DNA from: DASUAS01 sp963841415
GTDB lineage: Bacteria > Actinomycetota > Acidimicrobiia > IMCC26256 > DASPTH01
Direction of reading: 5' to 3'
Length of the DNA stretch: 64,000 bases
Assembly (NCBI GenBank): GCA_963841415.1
Contig: CAWJCN010000003.1
Location: 1-64,000 of the forward strand
Below are positions 36,476 to 44,958 of the stretch, piece by piece. The notes beneath the pieces are model-generated. The model saw only the letters and a list, made by a program, of their open reading frames with translations. It had not been told where the DNA came from and did no database searches. The first letter of the stretch is position 1. Every line of letters starts with the position of its first letter. A program made the position numbers and the translations under genes.

Positions 36476-37381
36476 ATGTCGCCGATCATCCGCCGATGCA
36501 CCCGAGCCCTCGCGGCAGCCGTCGTCGCGTGCGGCGTGTTCGTCCTCGCGGCCCCGCCGGCGTCGGCGGATCCGACGATCCCGTTCAGCCAGGACGTGTA
36601 CGCGCGCACGCATCTCGCCAAGACGGGCATGGACATCACCGTCCCGCCGGGACAGTTCGACGGGACCATCGACGTCGCCACCGGCAACGAGACCGGCAAC
36701 CTGACGCTGCCGCCCGCGAACGTGACCATCAATTTCCTCGGGTTGCTGCCGATGGCCGACGCGTCCTTCGTCATGGCCCCGGCCGGCCCCATCACCGGGC
36801 ACGTCGACCTGACGACGTTCCAGGTCGACACCACCGCGTCGTTCAACGTCCGCCTGGCGAGCCTGACTCCTCACGGCACGTCGATCAACCTCGTGGGCGA
36901 CGGGTGCACCACGACCGAACCGATCACGGTGCGCATGCAGGGTGTGGTGAACCCCGCGACCGGCGGCACGTTCGCGAGCACGTACACGATCCCCGACTTC
37001 GAGGACTGCCAAGCGATGACGCCCGTGATCACCGCGCTCGTGTCGGGACCCGGCAACACGTTCGTCGCCAGCTTCGCTCCGCACGGTTCGCCGCCGCCGC
37101 GCGACGCGGGCACGCCGTCGTCGCCCCCGTCGCCGCCGCTGGCCACCATCGACGTCCACGGGTCGATCACCGTGGGTGGCGCGCCGAGCGGAGACACCAC
37201 GGTGCCCCTCGACGTCCACCAGTCGGTGCCCGGACCGTCGTCGTCACCGCCTCCGCTGGTGACCGCGACCCCGGCCCCGGATCCCTCGACCAGTACCACC
37301 ACCACGACCACACCACCGACGACCTCGCCACCATCGTCGGATCCGATCGGCGACGTCTTGCGCTCCCTGCTCGGCGGCTGA
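36476..37381 (+). CDS. Secreted protein with proline/threonine-rich tail
   Basis: This 301-residue protein has a clear Sec signal peptide (basic RRCTR, hydrophobic AAAVVACGVFVLAAPPASA, cleavage near residue 32). A beta-rich body follows with repeated phrases such as VTINFLGLLPMADASF and TPHGTSINLVGDGC. The tail is rich in Pro, Ser and Thr, with a run of threonines, ending DVLRSLLGG. No LPXTG or membrane anchor is present. ATG 36476 follows GGAGGAG. Function unknown. Confidence 0.75.
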   Translation: MSPIIRRCTRALAAAVVACGVFVLAAPPASADPTIPFSQDVYARTHLAKTGMDITVPPGQFDGTIDVATGNETGNLTLPPANVTINFLGLLPMADASFVMAPAGPITGHVDLTTFQVDTTASFNVRLASLTPHGTSINLVGDGCTTTEPITVRMQGVVNPATGGTFASTYTIPDFEDCQAMTPVITALVSGPGNTFVASFAPHGSPPPRDAGTPSSPPSPPLATIDVHGSITVGGAPSGDTTVPLDVHQSVPGPSSSPPPLVTATPAPDPSTSTTTTTTPPTTSPPSSDPIGDVLRSLLGG

Positions 37382-37396
37382 CGGTGCCGCGTCAGC
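37377..37396. terminator. Possible bidirectional terminator stem over both convergent stops
   Basis: GCTGACG and CGTCAGC pair around GTGCCG. The left arm includes the stop of the secreted-protein gene, the right arm the stop of the convergent gene. No T-tract is seen, so intrinsic termination would be weak. Confidence 0.4.
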
Positions 37397-37748
37397 GGAC
37401 GCCACGCGCGCGGTCGAGGTACTGCAGGAGATCATGGGCGGCGAGCTCGATCTCCTTGTGGTCCCATTCGGCGGCGCGGTAGAGGCAGGCGATGACGCCC
37501 ATGCGGTGCAGGCGACGGAAGTCGCCGAACACGAACGCGTAGCGCGCCTTCGTCTCGTCGGCGGCGCCTTCGGTCAGACCGAGGTGCCAGGCGGCGTACT
37601 GGTCCCAGGAGTGCGTCTTGAGGAACGCGTTCTGCTCGCGTGCGCGCGGCTGCACGTCGTTCCACCGGCTGCGGACCCGGTACCGCCGCGCGTCGATGAG
37701 CTCCTTGGCGTGCTTCACGCCGGCCGGGTTGACGCGGTACGACGCCAC
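37392..37748 (-). CDS. Conserved hypothetical protein, 118 residues
   Basis: This is a small soluble protein reading MASYRVNPAGVKHAKELIDA from GTG 37748, with SWDQYAAWHLGLTEGAADET and FVFGDFRRLHRMGVIACLYR. It is rich in aromatic and charged residues and has no membrane segment. I recall similar proteins of unknown function in actinobacteria but cannot assign a domain. It lies 7 bp downstream of the DinB-like gene on the same strand and probably belongs to its operon. Confidence 0.65.
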   Translation of the reverse strand: MASYRVNPAGVKHAKELIDARRYRVRSRWNDVQPRAREQNAFLKTHSWDQYAAWHLGLTEGAADETKARYAFVFGDFRRLHRMGVIACLYRAAEWDHKEIELAAHDLLQYLDRARGVR

Positions 37749-37755
37749 GGCATCG

Positions 37756-38295
37756 CTATCCGGGATCGCGGCCCGTGTACGCGAGGAGCTTCTCCTGCGG
37801 CGACGCGTCGGGGCCCACCGCGATCTCGGGCGCGAACACCCCCTTGCGCTGCTCGTCGGTGAAGGCGCCGTGGATCGTGTCGTAGGCCGCCTGCGCGAGT
37901 TCCGCGGGCATGGTCGTGTCCTGCCCGGTGGCGCGGGCGACGTCCCAACCGTGGAGCAAGGTGTCGCTGAACGCGATCCCGAGCGACGGCCCGGTGCGTT
38001 CGATCACGCCGTCCTGCGAGAACGCGCGGATCGTCTCCTCCCGGCCACGCTCGTAGGCGGACACGGGGTCGTCGCCGATCAGCTCCGGCGGCTCCGTCGA
38101 GTTCAACGGCGACGCCGGTTCGCCCCGTGCTCGTTGCACGAAGAACTGCTGCGTCTCGACCATGTGGTTGAGCAGGGTGCGGACGTCCCACTCGTCGCAG
38201 GGTGTGCGCGCATCGAGGTGGTTGCCGGCCCGCACCACCTTCGACAGCGTCCACTCGCTGGCCGTGCGGTACCGATCCAAGAGGTCGTCGGCCAT
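37756..38295 (-). CDS. TIGR03086/mycothiol maleylpyruvate isomerase-like (DinB fold) protein
   Basis: This 179-residue four-helix DinB-fold protein has TPCDEWDVRTLLNHMVETQQFF (metal His), LGIAFSDTLLHGWDVARATG (two further ligand His/Asp) and EIAVGPDASPQEKLLAYTGRDP. This is the pattern of TIGR03086 proteins, actinobacterial relatives of mycothiol-dependent isomerases. It implies an actinomycete using mycothiol, though the reaction is unknown. ATG 38295. Confidence 0.83.
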   Translation of the reverse strand: MADDLLDRYRTASEWTLSKVVRAGNHLDARTPCDEWDVRTLLNHMVETQQFFVQRARGEPASPLNSTEPPELIGDDPVSAYERGREETIRAFSQDGVIERTGPSLGIAFSDTLLHGWDVARATGQDTTMPAELAQAAYDTIHGAFTDEQRKGVFAPEIAVGPDASPQEKLLAYTGRDPG

Positions 38296-38352
38296 CTGCT
38301 TCCTCCCTCGTCGCAGTTTCGGGGCCGGCCTGATCCCAGGTCCTCCGTGGTG

Positions 38353-38937
38353 TTACCCATCACAGGGCGCGGGTATCGCAGCTCCCCGGAACGCAGCCAG
38401 GACCGCATCGACGACCGGTTCGACGTCGGACGCTCGCACCGGCGTCTGCGCGACCACGCGCCGGTAGATGATCGGCGCGCGTGCGAGGTCGACCACCAGG
38501 TGCACGTCGACGTCGGGCGGCAACTCGCCGCGCTCGATGCCGCGGCGAACGACCCGTTCGAAGCTGGCGCGACCCATGCGCAAGGTCTCTTGGCGGAGCT
38601 CGGCGAGCTCGGGGTCGCGGACCGCCGCGTCGAGGAACGACGGGAACACGCGCGCGACGGTCGGCGTGTCGAAGTAGTCGACGAGGTGGCGCAGCAACGC
38701 GGACAGGTCCTCGCGCAGCGTGCCGGTGTCGGGTTCGACCGTCGAGGGCTGCAACGACGAGATGGCCGCGTGGATGAGGCGCGCCCGCGAGCCCCAGTGG
38801 CGGTAGATCGTCGCTTTGCTCACGCCCGAGCGCGCCGAGACCGTGTCGACGCTGATCCCCATCACCCCCTTCTCGGCGATGACGTCGAGGGTCGCCCGGA
38901 GGACGTCGTCCTGGGAGCGGCGCGGGCGCGGCGACAC
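38353..38937 (-). CDS. TetR-family transcriptional regulator
   Basis: This 194-residue TetR regulator has an N-terminal HTH in VLRATLDVIAEKGVMGISVD and VSARSGVSKATIYRHWGSRA, followed by an all-helical ligand domain with DVHLVVDLARAPIIYRRVV. GTG 38937 lies 5 bp after the PanC-like gene, so it is the third gene of a leftward operon (SDR, PanC-like, TetR). It probably represses its own operon and perhaps the divergent DapB-like operon. Confidence 0.88.
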   Translation of the reverse strand: MSPRPRRSQDDVLRATLDVIAEKGVMGISVDTVSARSGVSKATIYRHWGSRARLIHAAISSLQPSTVEPDTGTLREDLSALLRHLVDYFDTPTVARVFPSFLDAAVRDPELAELRQETLRMGRASFERVVRRGIERGELPPDVDVHLVVDLARAPIIYRRVVAQTPVRASDVEPVVDAVLAAFRGAAIPAPCDG

Positions 38938-38942
38938 GGGCG

Positions 38943-39797
38943 TCAGGCGGCCGCGAGCTCGATGCCGATGTTGTCCAGCAGGCGCACGTCGCCGAGCGCG
39001 ATCGACGCGAGGATCCGCACGGAACCCTGCAGGTGGTCGAGCGGTGTCATCGTCGGGCCGTCGACGACCGCGAAGTACTGGACCGCGGCGGTGTCGCCGA
39101 CGGTGTCGACGAACACCTCCTCGAGCGCGGCGGCGGCGCAGGCACCGCCGAGCGCAGCGTCGTGCGCGGCGCCGAGCGCACGGTAGAGGACGGGTGCGAC
39201 CGCGCGTTGTTCCGGCGTCAGCTGCGCGTTGCGGCTCGACACCGCGACCCCGTCCGCTTCACGGATGGTGGGGCTCCCGATCACCTCCACCGGGTACTCG
39301 AGGTCGTCGGCCAGGCGGACGAACATCACGAGCTGCTGCCAGTCCTTCTCGCCGAAGTAGTTGCGGCACGGTCCGAACATGTTCCAGAGCTTGCACATCG
39401 CCAGCGCGATGAGGTCGAGGTGGGCGGGGTCCTCGAGGTGGGCGGAGCCACTCGAGAACGACGGCAAGCTCACCGTGGTCTTCGGCTCGCGCGGGAACAG
39501 CACCTCGCCCGGGGGCGCGAAGAGGATCTCGCACCCGGCCTCCTCCGCGAGCGGCCAGTCGTGGCCGGCGTCGCGCTCGTAGCCGAACGTCGATCCCGAC
39601 TGCCACGACGACAGGTCAGCCGGGGCACCACCCCAGTAGAGGGCGGTGAGGTCGTTCTCGGCGGCGGCGCGCCGGATCAATGACTGGTGTCCCGGGTGCA
39701 TGCCGCCGCTGGTGCCGACCATGCCGATGCGCTTGCCGGCGGCGCGCTCGCGGTCGAGGCGGGCGCGCAGCTCGGTGACCGTCCGGAGGAGCTCCAC
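38943..39797 (-). CDS. Pantothenate-synthetase-like (PanC paralogue) ligase
   Basis: This 284-residue nucleotidyltransferase resembles pantoate-beta-alanine ligase: HPGH (residues 34-37) aligns with the HxGH motif, NYFGEKDWQQLVMFVRLADD with the ATP/beta-alanine site, and TIREADGVAVSSRNAQLTPE with the flexible KMSKS-like loop. The usual pantoate-binding phrases (PTMGALHEGH, FVNPTQF) are replaced by GTSGGMHPGHQSL and ALYWGGAPADLSS. Adenylate-forming chemistry is probably kept with another acid substrate. GTG 39797 lies one base after the SDR stop. It is unlikely to be the organism's vitamin B5 enzyme. Confidence 0.78.
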   Translation of the reverse strand: MELLRTVTELRARLDRERAAGKRIGMVGTSGGMHPGHQSLIRRAAAENDLTALYWGGAPADLSSWQSGSTFGYERDAGHDWPLAEEAGCEILFAPPGEVLFPREPKTTVSLPSFSSGSAHLEDPAHLDLIALAMCKLWNMFGPCRNYFGEKDWQQLVMFVRLADDLEYPVEVIGSPTIREADGVAVSSRNAQLTPEQRAVAPVLYRALGAAHDAALGGACAAAALEEVFVDTVGDTAAVQYFAVVDGPTMTPLDHLQGSVRILASIALGDVRLLDNIGIELAAA

Positions 39798-39798
39798 G

Positions 39799-40626
39799 TC
39801 ACTCGCCTCGCATGGCGTCGAAGTCGAGCTCGGGCAGCGCCTGGTGGCAGAGCGCGCCACCGTCGATGGTGAGCTCGGACCCGGTGACGTACTTCGACTC
39901 GTCCGACGCGAGGTACACGACGCCGGCCGCGATGTCGGCGGGCTCGCCGAAGCGGGGGACCATGATGTTCTTGAGGAACGCGGCGCGGTACTGCTCGTTG
40001 TCGAGGATCGCCGTCATCGCGTCGGAGCCGGTGAAGATGAAGCCGACGATGATCGCGTTGGCGCGGATGTCGTCCTTGCCGAAGTCGACTGCGAGCTGGC
40101 GCGTGAGCGCGTTGATGGCGCCCTTCGATGCGTGGTACGCGGGCCGGTGCGGGAGCGCAGACTTCGACGAGCTGGCGGAGATGTTGACGATCGACCCCGA
40201 GCCGGCCTTGCGCATCTCGGGGACCGCGTGCCGGCACGCCCACACCGTGCCCATGAGCGCGATGCGCAGGATCTTCTCGAACGTGCCGTCGTCGATCTCG
40301 TCGATGTGGCTGTCGAGACCACTGCCGACGTCTTCTGACGCGATTGCGTTGTTCACCAGCGTCGTGAGCTTCCCGAACCGCTCGACGGTGCTCGCCACCG
40401 CGCCGGCCAGCTGTTCCTCGACGCCGTTGTCGGCCTTCGCATACATCACCCGCCCGCCGGCCGCGGCGACGCCGGCCTCGACCGCGCGCCCGACATCTTC
40501 GGAACGACCGGTGAACGCCACCGCCGCGCCCTGCGCCGCCAGCATCTCCACGACCCCCCGGCCGATGCCCTTGGTCCCTCCGGTGACCAGCGCCACCTTG
40601 CCGTCCAGCCGCTTCCCGTCTGGCAT
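39799..40626 (-). CDS. SDR family oxidoreductase
   Basis: This 275-residue classical SDR has VALVTGGTKGIGRGVVEML, FTGRSEDVGRAV (Arg after beta2, suggesting NADP), LVNNAIASEDVGSG, the Tyr-Lys pair in PAYHASKGAINALTRQLAVD and GSELTIDGGALCHQ. It is the first gene of the SDR/PanC-like/TetR operon; the next gene starts one base after its stop. Divergent from the DapB-like operon with direct repeats between. Confidence 0.88.
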   Translation of the reverse strand: MPDGKRLDGKVALVTGGTKGIGRGVVEMLAAQGAAVAFTGRSEDVGRAVEAGVAAAGGRVMYAKADNGVEEQLAGAVASTVERFGKLTTLVNNAIASEDVGSGLDSHIDEIDDGTFEKILRIALMGTVWACRHAVPEMRKAGSGSIVNISASSSKSALPHRPAYHASKGAINALTRQLAVDFGKDDIRANAIIVGFIFTGSDAMTAILDNEQYRAAFLKNIMVPRFGEPADIAAGVVYLASDESKYVTGSELTIDGGALCHQALPELDFDAMRGE

Positions 40627-40668
40627 TGCTCCCCCTCCTCCTCATCCCTCGTGCTGCAACGTGTGAAA

Positions 40669-40690
40669 CGAAACCATAGAGTATCGAAAC
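40669..40690. promoter_or_regulatory. Direct CGAAAC repeats in a divergent promoter region
   Basis: CGAAAC occurs at 40669 and 40685, 16 bases apart, with a further GAAAC at 40665, between the SDR and DapB-like starts. Possible regulator site; the nearby TetR gene is a candidate. Confidence 0.3.
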
Positions 40691-40746
40691 TAGGCACCGG
40701 TGCCGGCCGGCCGCACACGCCGCCGGCTGATCCGAGGGGGACGCAG

Positions 40747-41790
40747 ATGATCCGGCTGGCCCAGCTGTACACGGGGGGAGTGGGGAGCGAGGTCGTGCGT
40801 CGGTGCGCGGGGCATCCGCAGCTCGAACTGGTCGCGGTGATGGTGCACGCCGACGAGAAGGCGGGCCGGGATGCGGGCGAGCTCGTGGGTGCCGCGCCCA
40901 ACGGCGTCGTGACCACCCAGAGCCTCGACGCGGTCCTCGCGGCGCGTCCCGCCGCGGCCATCCACTCCGGACTCACCTTCGACCTCGACCTCATCACCGC
41001 GCTGCTGCGCGCGGGCATCAGCGTCTACACCGGCATCGGTGGCTACTACCTGCCGGGCACGGCCGACTTCGCGCTGATCGACGCTGCCGCGCGCGAGGGC
41101 AACGCGTCGTTCACCGCGGGGGGCAACATCCCCGGTCTCATCAGCGACGTGTTCCCGTTGTTCGTCACCGGCTACACGGGCCGCATCCGCCAGATCCGCG
41201 CCCGGCAGCGCAACGACGTGTCGACGTACCCGTCGGCCGTGCAGATCCAATCGCTCGGCATCGGCAAAGACGTCGGTGCCGAGGCCGAGTACGCCCAGAT
41301 GTTCGACGCGCACTTCACCAGCGCGATCCGGCAGTCGGCGAACATGATCGCCGACGGTCTCGGCGTCGAGTGCACCGACTGCGTGCTGGCGGAGAAGCGC
41401 ACCGTCGTGGCGGAGGACGACATCGTGCTGCCGGCATCGGGTCTGGTCATCGCGCGGGGCCAGGTCGCCGGGATCGAGTGGACCTGGTCGGCCACGTCCG
41501 GAGCCCACGAGTTCCTCAAGGTCACCAACCAGCAGACCGCGGCGCTCGGGCTCGGGCCCGGATGGCGCGAGACCCACGAGGAAGCGCCGTGGCGGGTCGA
41601 GATCGACGGCGAACCGTCGATCATCACCACGTTCGGCTGGCCCGAGGGCGCGCCCCCCGGCGAGTCGACGTCGTTGCTCAACGTGTCGCGGGCGATGAAC
41701 ACCATCCCGCGGCTGGTCGCGGCCCGTCCGGGAGCGGTGTCGGTGCTCGACTTCCCTGCGCCGGCGGCGGCCGGCCTGGCGCCGGGGTAG
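40747..41790 (+). CDS. DapB-like NAD(P)-dependent oxidoreductase
   Basis: This 347-residue protein has a Rossmann N-terminus (MIRLAQLYTGGVGSEVVRRC) and LELVAVMVHADEKAGRDAGE. GISVYTGIGGYYLPGTADFA and GNASFTAGGNIPGLISDVFP follow, resembling the dihydrodipicolinate-reductase/2,4-diaminopentanoate-dehydrogenase-like family. It is much longer than DapB (about 250), and the neighbours are CoA-metabolic, so lysine synthesis is unlikely. ATG 40747. Followed by an enoyl-CoA hydratase (44 bp) and a CaiB-type transferase (9 bp) in one operon. Confidence 0.72.
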   Translation: MIRLAQLYTGGVGSEVVRRCAGHPQLELVAVMVHADEKAGRDAGELVGAAPNGVVTTQSLDAVLAARPAAAIHSGLTFDLDLITALLRAGISVYTGIGGYYLPGTADFALIDAAAREGNASFTAGGNIPGLISDVFPLFVTGYTGRIRQIRARQRNDVSTYPSAVQIQSLGIGKDVGAEAEYAQMFDAHFTSAIRQSANMIADGLGVECTDCVLAEKRTVVAEDDIVLPASGLVIARGQVAGIEWTWSATSGAHEFLKVTNQQTAALGLGPGWRETHEEAPWRVEIDGEPSIITTFGWPEGAPPGESTSLLNVSRAMNTIPRLVAARPGAVSVLDFPAPAAAGLAPG

Positions 41791-41834
41791 CGCGTCCGGT
41801 TGCACCGTCATGTCGTGCGTGGTCGACTCGCCGC

Positions 41835-42632
41835 GTGACCGAACCCGTCATCCTCGTCGACGTCGACGACAGCATCGCCACCATCACCCTCAATCGGCCC
41901 GAGGCGCGGAACGCGCTCAGCCGCGCCCTCGCGTACGCGCTGTGGGACGCGGTGGCGGCGGCCGGCGACGACGCCGACGTCGACGCGGTCGTCCTCACCG
42001 GTGCCGATCCCGCGTTCAGTGCCGGCGTCGACCTGAAGGAGGTGAGCGGCGAGGTCGCGCCCACGGTCGACGAGCGCGGACCGGGTGAGGGACCCGGGCG
42101 CTTCCACGACAACGCCCTCTACCGGTTCGTGCCGCTCATCGCGAAGCCGATCATCGGGGCGATCAACGGTGTCACCGTCACCGGCGGCCTCGAGCTGGCA
42201 CTGCAGTGCACGTTCCTCGTGGCGTCGGAGCGCGCTCGCTTTGCCGACACGCACGCGCGCGTCGGCATCATGCCCGGCGGTGGCATCACGGTGTTGCTGG
42301 CGCGCACCATCGGGCTGCCGCGCGCGATCGAGATGTCGCTCACCGGCAACTTCGTCGCGGCCGACGAGGCGTTGCGGATCGGGTTGGTGAACCACGTCGT
42401 GCCTCACGACGAGCTCCTGCCGTGTGCGCGCCAGCTGGCGGCCGACATCGTGAGCAACGACCAGACGGGAGTGCGAACCCTGCTCGAGCACTACCGCCGG
42501 ATCGCCAACGCGGCCACGCTCGACGACGCGCATCGCATCGAGGGCTACATGGCCGAGATGTGGCAGCGTGACGAGGCTGCCATGGCGGACCGTCGCCGCG
42601 CGGTGACCGAGCGCGGGCACGCGCAGACCTGA
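41835..42632 (+). CDS. Enoyl-CoA hydratase/isomerase family protein
   Basis: This 265-residue crotonase-fold protein has ATITLNRPEARNALSRALAY, LTGADPAFSAGVDLKEVSGE (oxyanion loop), KPIIGAINGVTVTGGLELAL and FADTHARVGIMPGGGITVLL (catalytic region; Gly-rich in place of one of the usual glutamates). GTG 41835 is preferred. It hydrates or isomerises an acyl-CoA from the adjacent CoA-transferase. Confidence 0.87.
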   Translation: MTEPVILVDVDDSIATITLNRPEARNALSRALAYALWDAVAAAGDDADVDAVVLTGADPAFSAGVDLKEVSGEVAPTVDERGPGEGPGRFHDNALYRFVPLIAKPIIGAINGVTVTGGLELALQCTFLVASERARFADTHARVGIMPGGGITVLLARTIGLPRAIEMSLTGNFVAADEALRIGLVNHVVPHDELLPCARQLAADIVSNDQTGVRTLLEHYRRIANAATLDDAHRIEGYMAEMWQRDEAAMADRRRAVTERGHAQT

Positions 42633-42641
42633 GGAGCTTGC

Positions 42642-44897
42642 ATGCCGGGTGCACTCGACGGACTGCGGGTCGTCGACCTGACGGCCGGTCTCGCGGGGCC
42701 GATCGCCACGATGACGCTGAGCGACCACGGCGCCGACGTGGTGAAGGTCGAGCCGTCACGGGGTGATCCCCAACGCGCCTACGTGGGTTCGGTCGTCACC
42801 AACCGCGGGAAGCGCAGCGTCGTGCTCGACCTCGACGAGCCCGCCGACCGCGAGCAGCTGCTCGCGTTGATCGACGCTGCCGACGTGCTGGTCGACAGCT
42901 TTCCGCACGGGTACCTGACGGCGCGTGGGCTCGACGACGCAACGATCGCGGACGGGCGACCGTCGTTGATCCACTGCTCGCTCACCGGATACCCGCGCGC
43001 GACCGACGCCGCCGATCGCCCGGCCATCGACCTCCTCGTGCAGGCGCGCTCGGGCATGCAGTTCGAGCAGCCGGGGTTCCGTGACGGCCCGATCTTCCTG
43101 CACGCGCCGCTGCCGAGCATCGCCGCGTCGTACCTCACCGTCGAGGGGATCCTCGCCGCGCTCTACGTGCGCGAGGTCACCGGGCGCGGCCAGCGGGTCG
43201 AGACGTCGCTCTACCAGGGTGTCCTGTCGTTCACCACGCAGCTGTGGCAGGACCCCGAGCACCGCGTGGAGCCGTGGTTCGAGATCGGGTTCGAGCCGCG
43301 TCCCAGCATCTACGAGTGCGCCGACGGCCTGTGGGTGCACTCGATGCACTTCGCGGGCGGTCGGGGCAAGGACCGCAGCATCGTCTGGGAGATCCTCGGG
43401 GTCGACGCGCCGGACGTCGACTGGGACCCGACCGGCGGCCAGGCGTTCGACGACGTGATCCGCGACGCGATCGGTCGGATGAAGCGCCAGGACCTGCTCG
43501 ACCAGTTCTGGGCCAACGAGATCGCGATCGCGCCGGTGCGGCCCGCGCATGAGGCGCTCGAAGACGAGCAGGTCGTCAACAACGGCATGTCGGTCGTGGT
43601 CGACGACCCCGAGGTCGGTCCGGTGCGGCAGGCCGGCATCTCGTTCCGGCTCCACGGTGCGCCGACGCCGGCGGTGCAGGGCCCACAGCCCGCGATCGGA
43701 CAGCACACCGACGACGTGTTGCGGGCGTTGGCCGACGAACCGGCGCGGGCACGCGCGACGCGACCGGCAAAGCGATCGATCGTGCACGCGCTCGAGGGCA
43801 TCAAGGTCCTCGACCTCGGCAACTTCCTCGCCGGTCCCTTCGGACCGATGCTGCTCGGCGACCTCGGTGCGACCGTCTACAAGCTGGAGTCGCCGTTGGG
43901 CGACCAGATGCGCCCGGTCACGCAACCGTTCAACGGGTGTCAGCGCGGCAAGCTCGATGTGGTCGTCGACCTCAAGCTGCCCGAGGGCCAGGAGATCGCG
44001 CATCGGCTGATCCGCGAGGTCGACGTCGTGCACCACAACATGCGGCCGGGCGTGGCCGAGCGCCTGGGCGTCGACTACGAGACCGCCAAGCGCCTCAATC
44101 CGACGGTGATCTACTGCCACACGACGATGTGGGGGAACGACGGTCCGCGCGCCACCTGGCCCGGGTTCGACCAGCTCGCCCAGGCGTCGTGCGGACTCGA
44201 GTGGGAGCTGGGCGGGGAGGGCAACGGACCCAACTGGTATCGCTTCGGGATGTGCGACCAGGCGTGCGCGGTGCAGTCGGCGCTCGCGGCGCTCATGGCG
44301 CTCTACTGGCGCGAGCGCACCGGCGAGGGACAGCTCGTCGACACGTCGATCGTCAACGGCGGCGTGCAGCTCAACACCGACGCGTGGATCGGTCCCGACG
44401 GGTGGTCGCAGCGGCCGCGGACCGACGCGCAGCAGACCGGGTTCGGTCCGCTCTACCGGCTCTACGAGACGAGCGACGGCTGGATCGCGCTCGCGTGTCT
44501 GGGTGAGTCGCACCGCGCCGCGCTGGCGAAGGTGGTGCCCGCGCTCGACGTCGATGCACTCGAGGCGTTCTTCGCCGCGCACACGATGCAGCGCGCGTTC
44601 GACGTGCTCGACGCGGCCGGTGTTCCGGTCGAGATGGCACTCGACGACGCCGGGCGCACCTGGTTCACCCAGCCCGACCTCGTGGCCGCCGGCCTCGTCG
44701 CCGAGTACCAGCACCCGACGTATGGGCGCCTCCGCCAGTTCGGGAGCCTCGTCGACCTCTCGGAGACGCCCGGCCGCATCGCCGGACCGCCGCCGCTCCT
44801 CGGCGAGCACTCGCGCGAGGTGCTGGCCGAGCTCGGCTACTCCGACAGCGAGATCCAGACCTTGCGCGACCACGGCGTCACCCTCTGGCCCGACTGA
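42642..44897 (+). CDS. Two-domain CaiB/BaiF-type CoA-transferase
   Basis: This 751-residue protein is made of two class III CoA-transferase domains in tandem. The first begins GLRVVDLTAGLAGPIATMTL (residues about 5-360), the second GIKVLDLGNFLAGPFGPMLL (about 380-740). The catalytic Asp of the first is likely in RPAIDLLVQARSGM. In the second, NPTVIYCHTTMWGNDGPRATW and GFDQLAQASCGLEWEL hold the equivalent site. Normal family members are about 400 residues and dimerise as interlocked rings, so this fusion is a covalent dimer. It transfers CoA to a carboxylate. ATG 42642 follows GGAG, 9 bp after the hydratase stop. Confidence 0.88.
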   Translation: MPGALDGLRVVDLTAGLAGPIATMTLSDHGADVVKVEPSRGDPQRAYVGSVVTNRGKRSVVLDLDEPADREQLLALIDAADVLVDSFPHGYLTARGLDDATIADGRPSLIHCSLTGYPRATDAADRPAIDLLVQARSGMQFEQPGFRDGPIFLHAPLPSIAASYLTVEGILAALYVREVTGRGQRVETSLYQGVLSFTTQLWQDPEHRVEPWFEIGFEPRPSIYECADGLWVHSMHFAGGRGKDRSIVWEILGVDAPDVDWDPTGGQAFDDVIRDAIGRMKRQDLLDQFWANEIAIAPVRPAHEALEDEQVVNNGMSVVVDDPEVGPVRQAGISFRLHGAPTPAVQGPQPAIGQHTDDVLRALADEPARARATRPAKRSIVHALEGIKVLDLGNFLAGPFGPMLLGDLGATVYKLESPLGDQMRPVTQPFNGCQRGKLDVVVDLKLPEGQEIAHRLIREVDVVHHNMRPGVAERLGVDYETAKRLNPTVIYCHTTMWGNDGPRATWPGFDQLAQASCGLEWELGGEGNGPNWYRFGMCDQACAVQSALAALMALYWRERTGEGQLVDTSIVNGGVQLNTDAWIGPDGWSQRPRTDAQQTGFGPLYRLYETSDGWIALACLGESHRAALAKVVPALDVDALEAFFAAHTMQRAFDVLDAAGVPVEMALDDAGRTWFTQPDLVAAGLVAEYQHPTYGRLRQFGSLVDLSETPGRIAGPPPLLGEHSREVLAELGYSDSEIQTLRDHGVTLWPD

Positions 44898-44958
44898 CCA
44901 GGACCGTTTCGGCGCCGTTGCATCCCCATAAACGGGATCGAGTGGCGCCAAAACATGG

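Noticed and set aside
38943..39797. Simple annotation as pantothenate synthetase panC
   Set aside because: Both pantoate-binding phrases are changed and panB/panD are not nearby, so only a PanC-like call is supported.
42756..44951. A 731-codon open frame on the minus strand
   Set aside because: Antisense to the fused CaiB gene; no family features, composition artefact.
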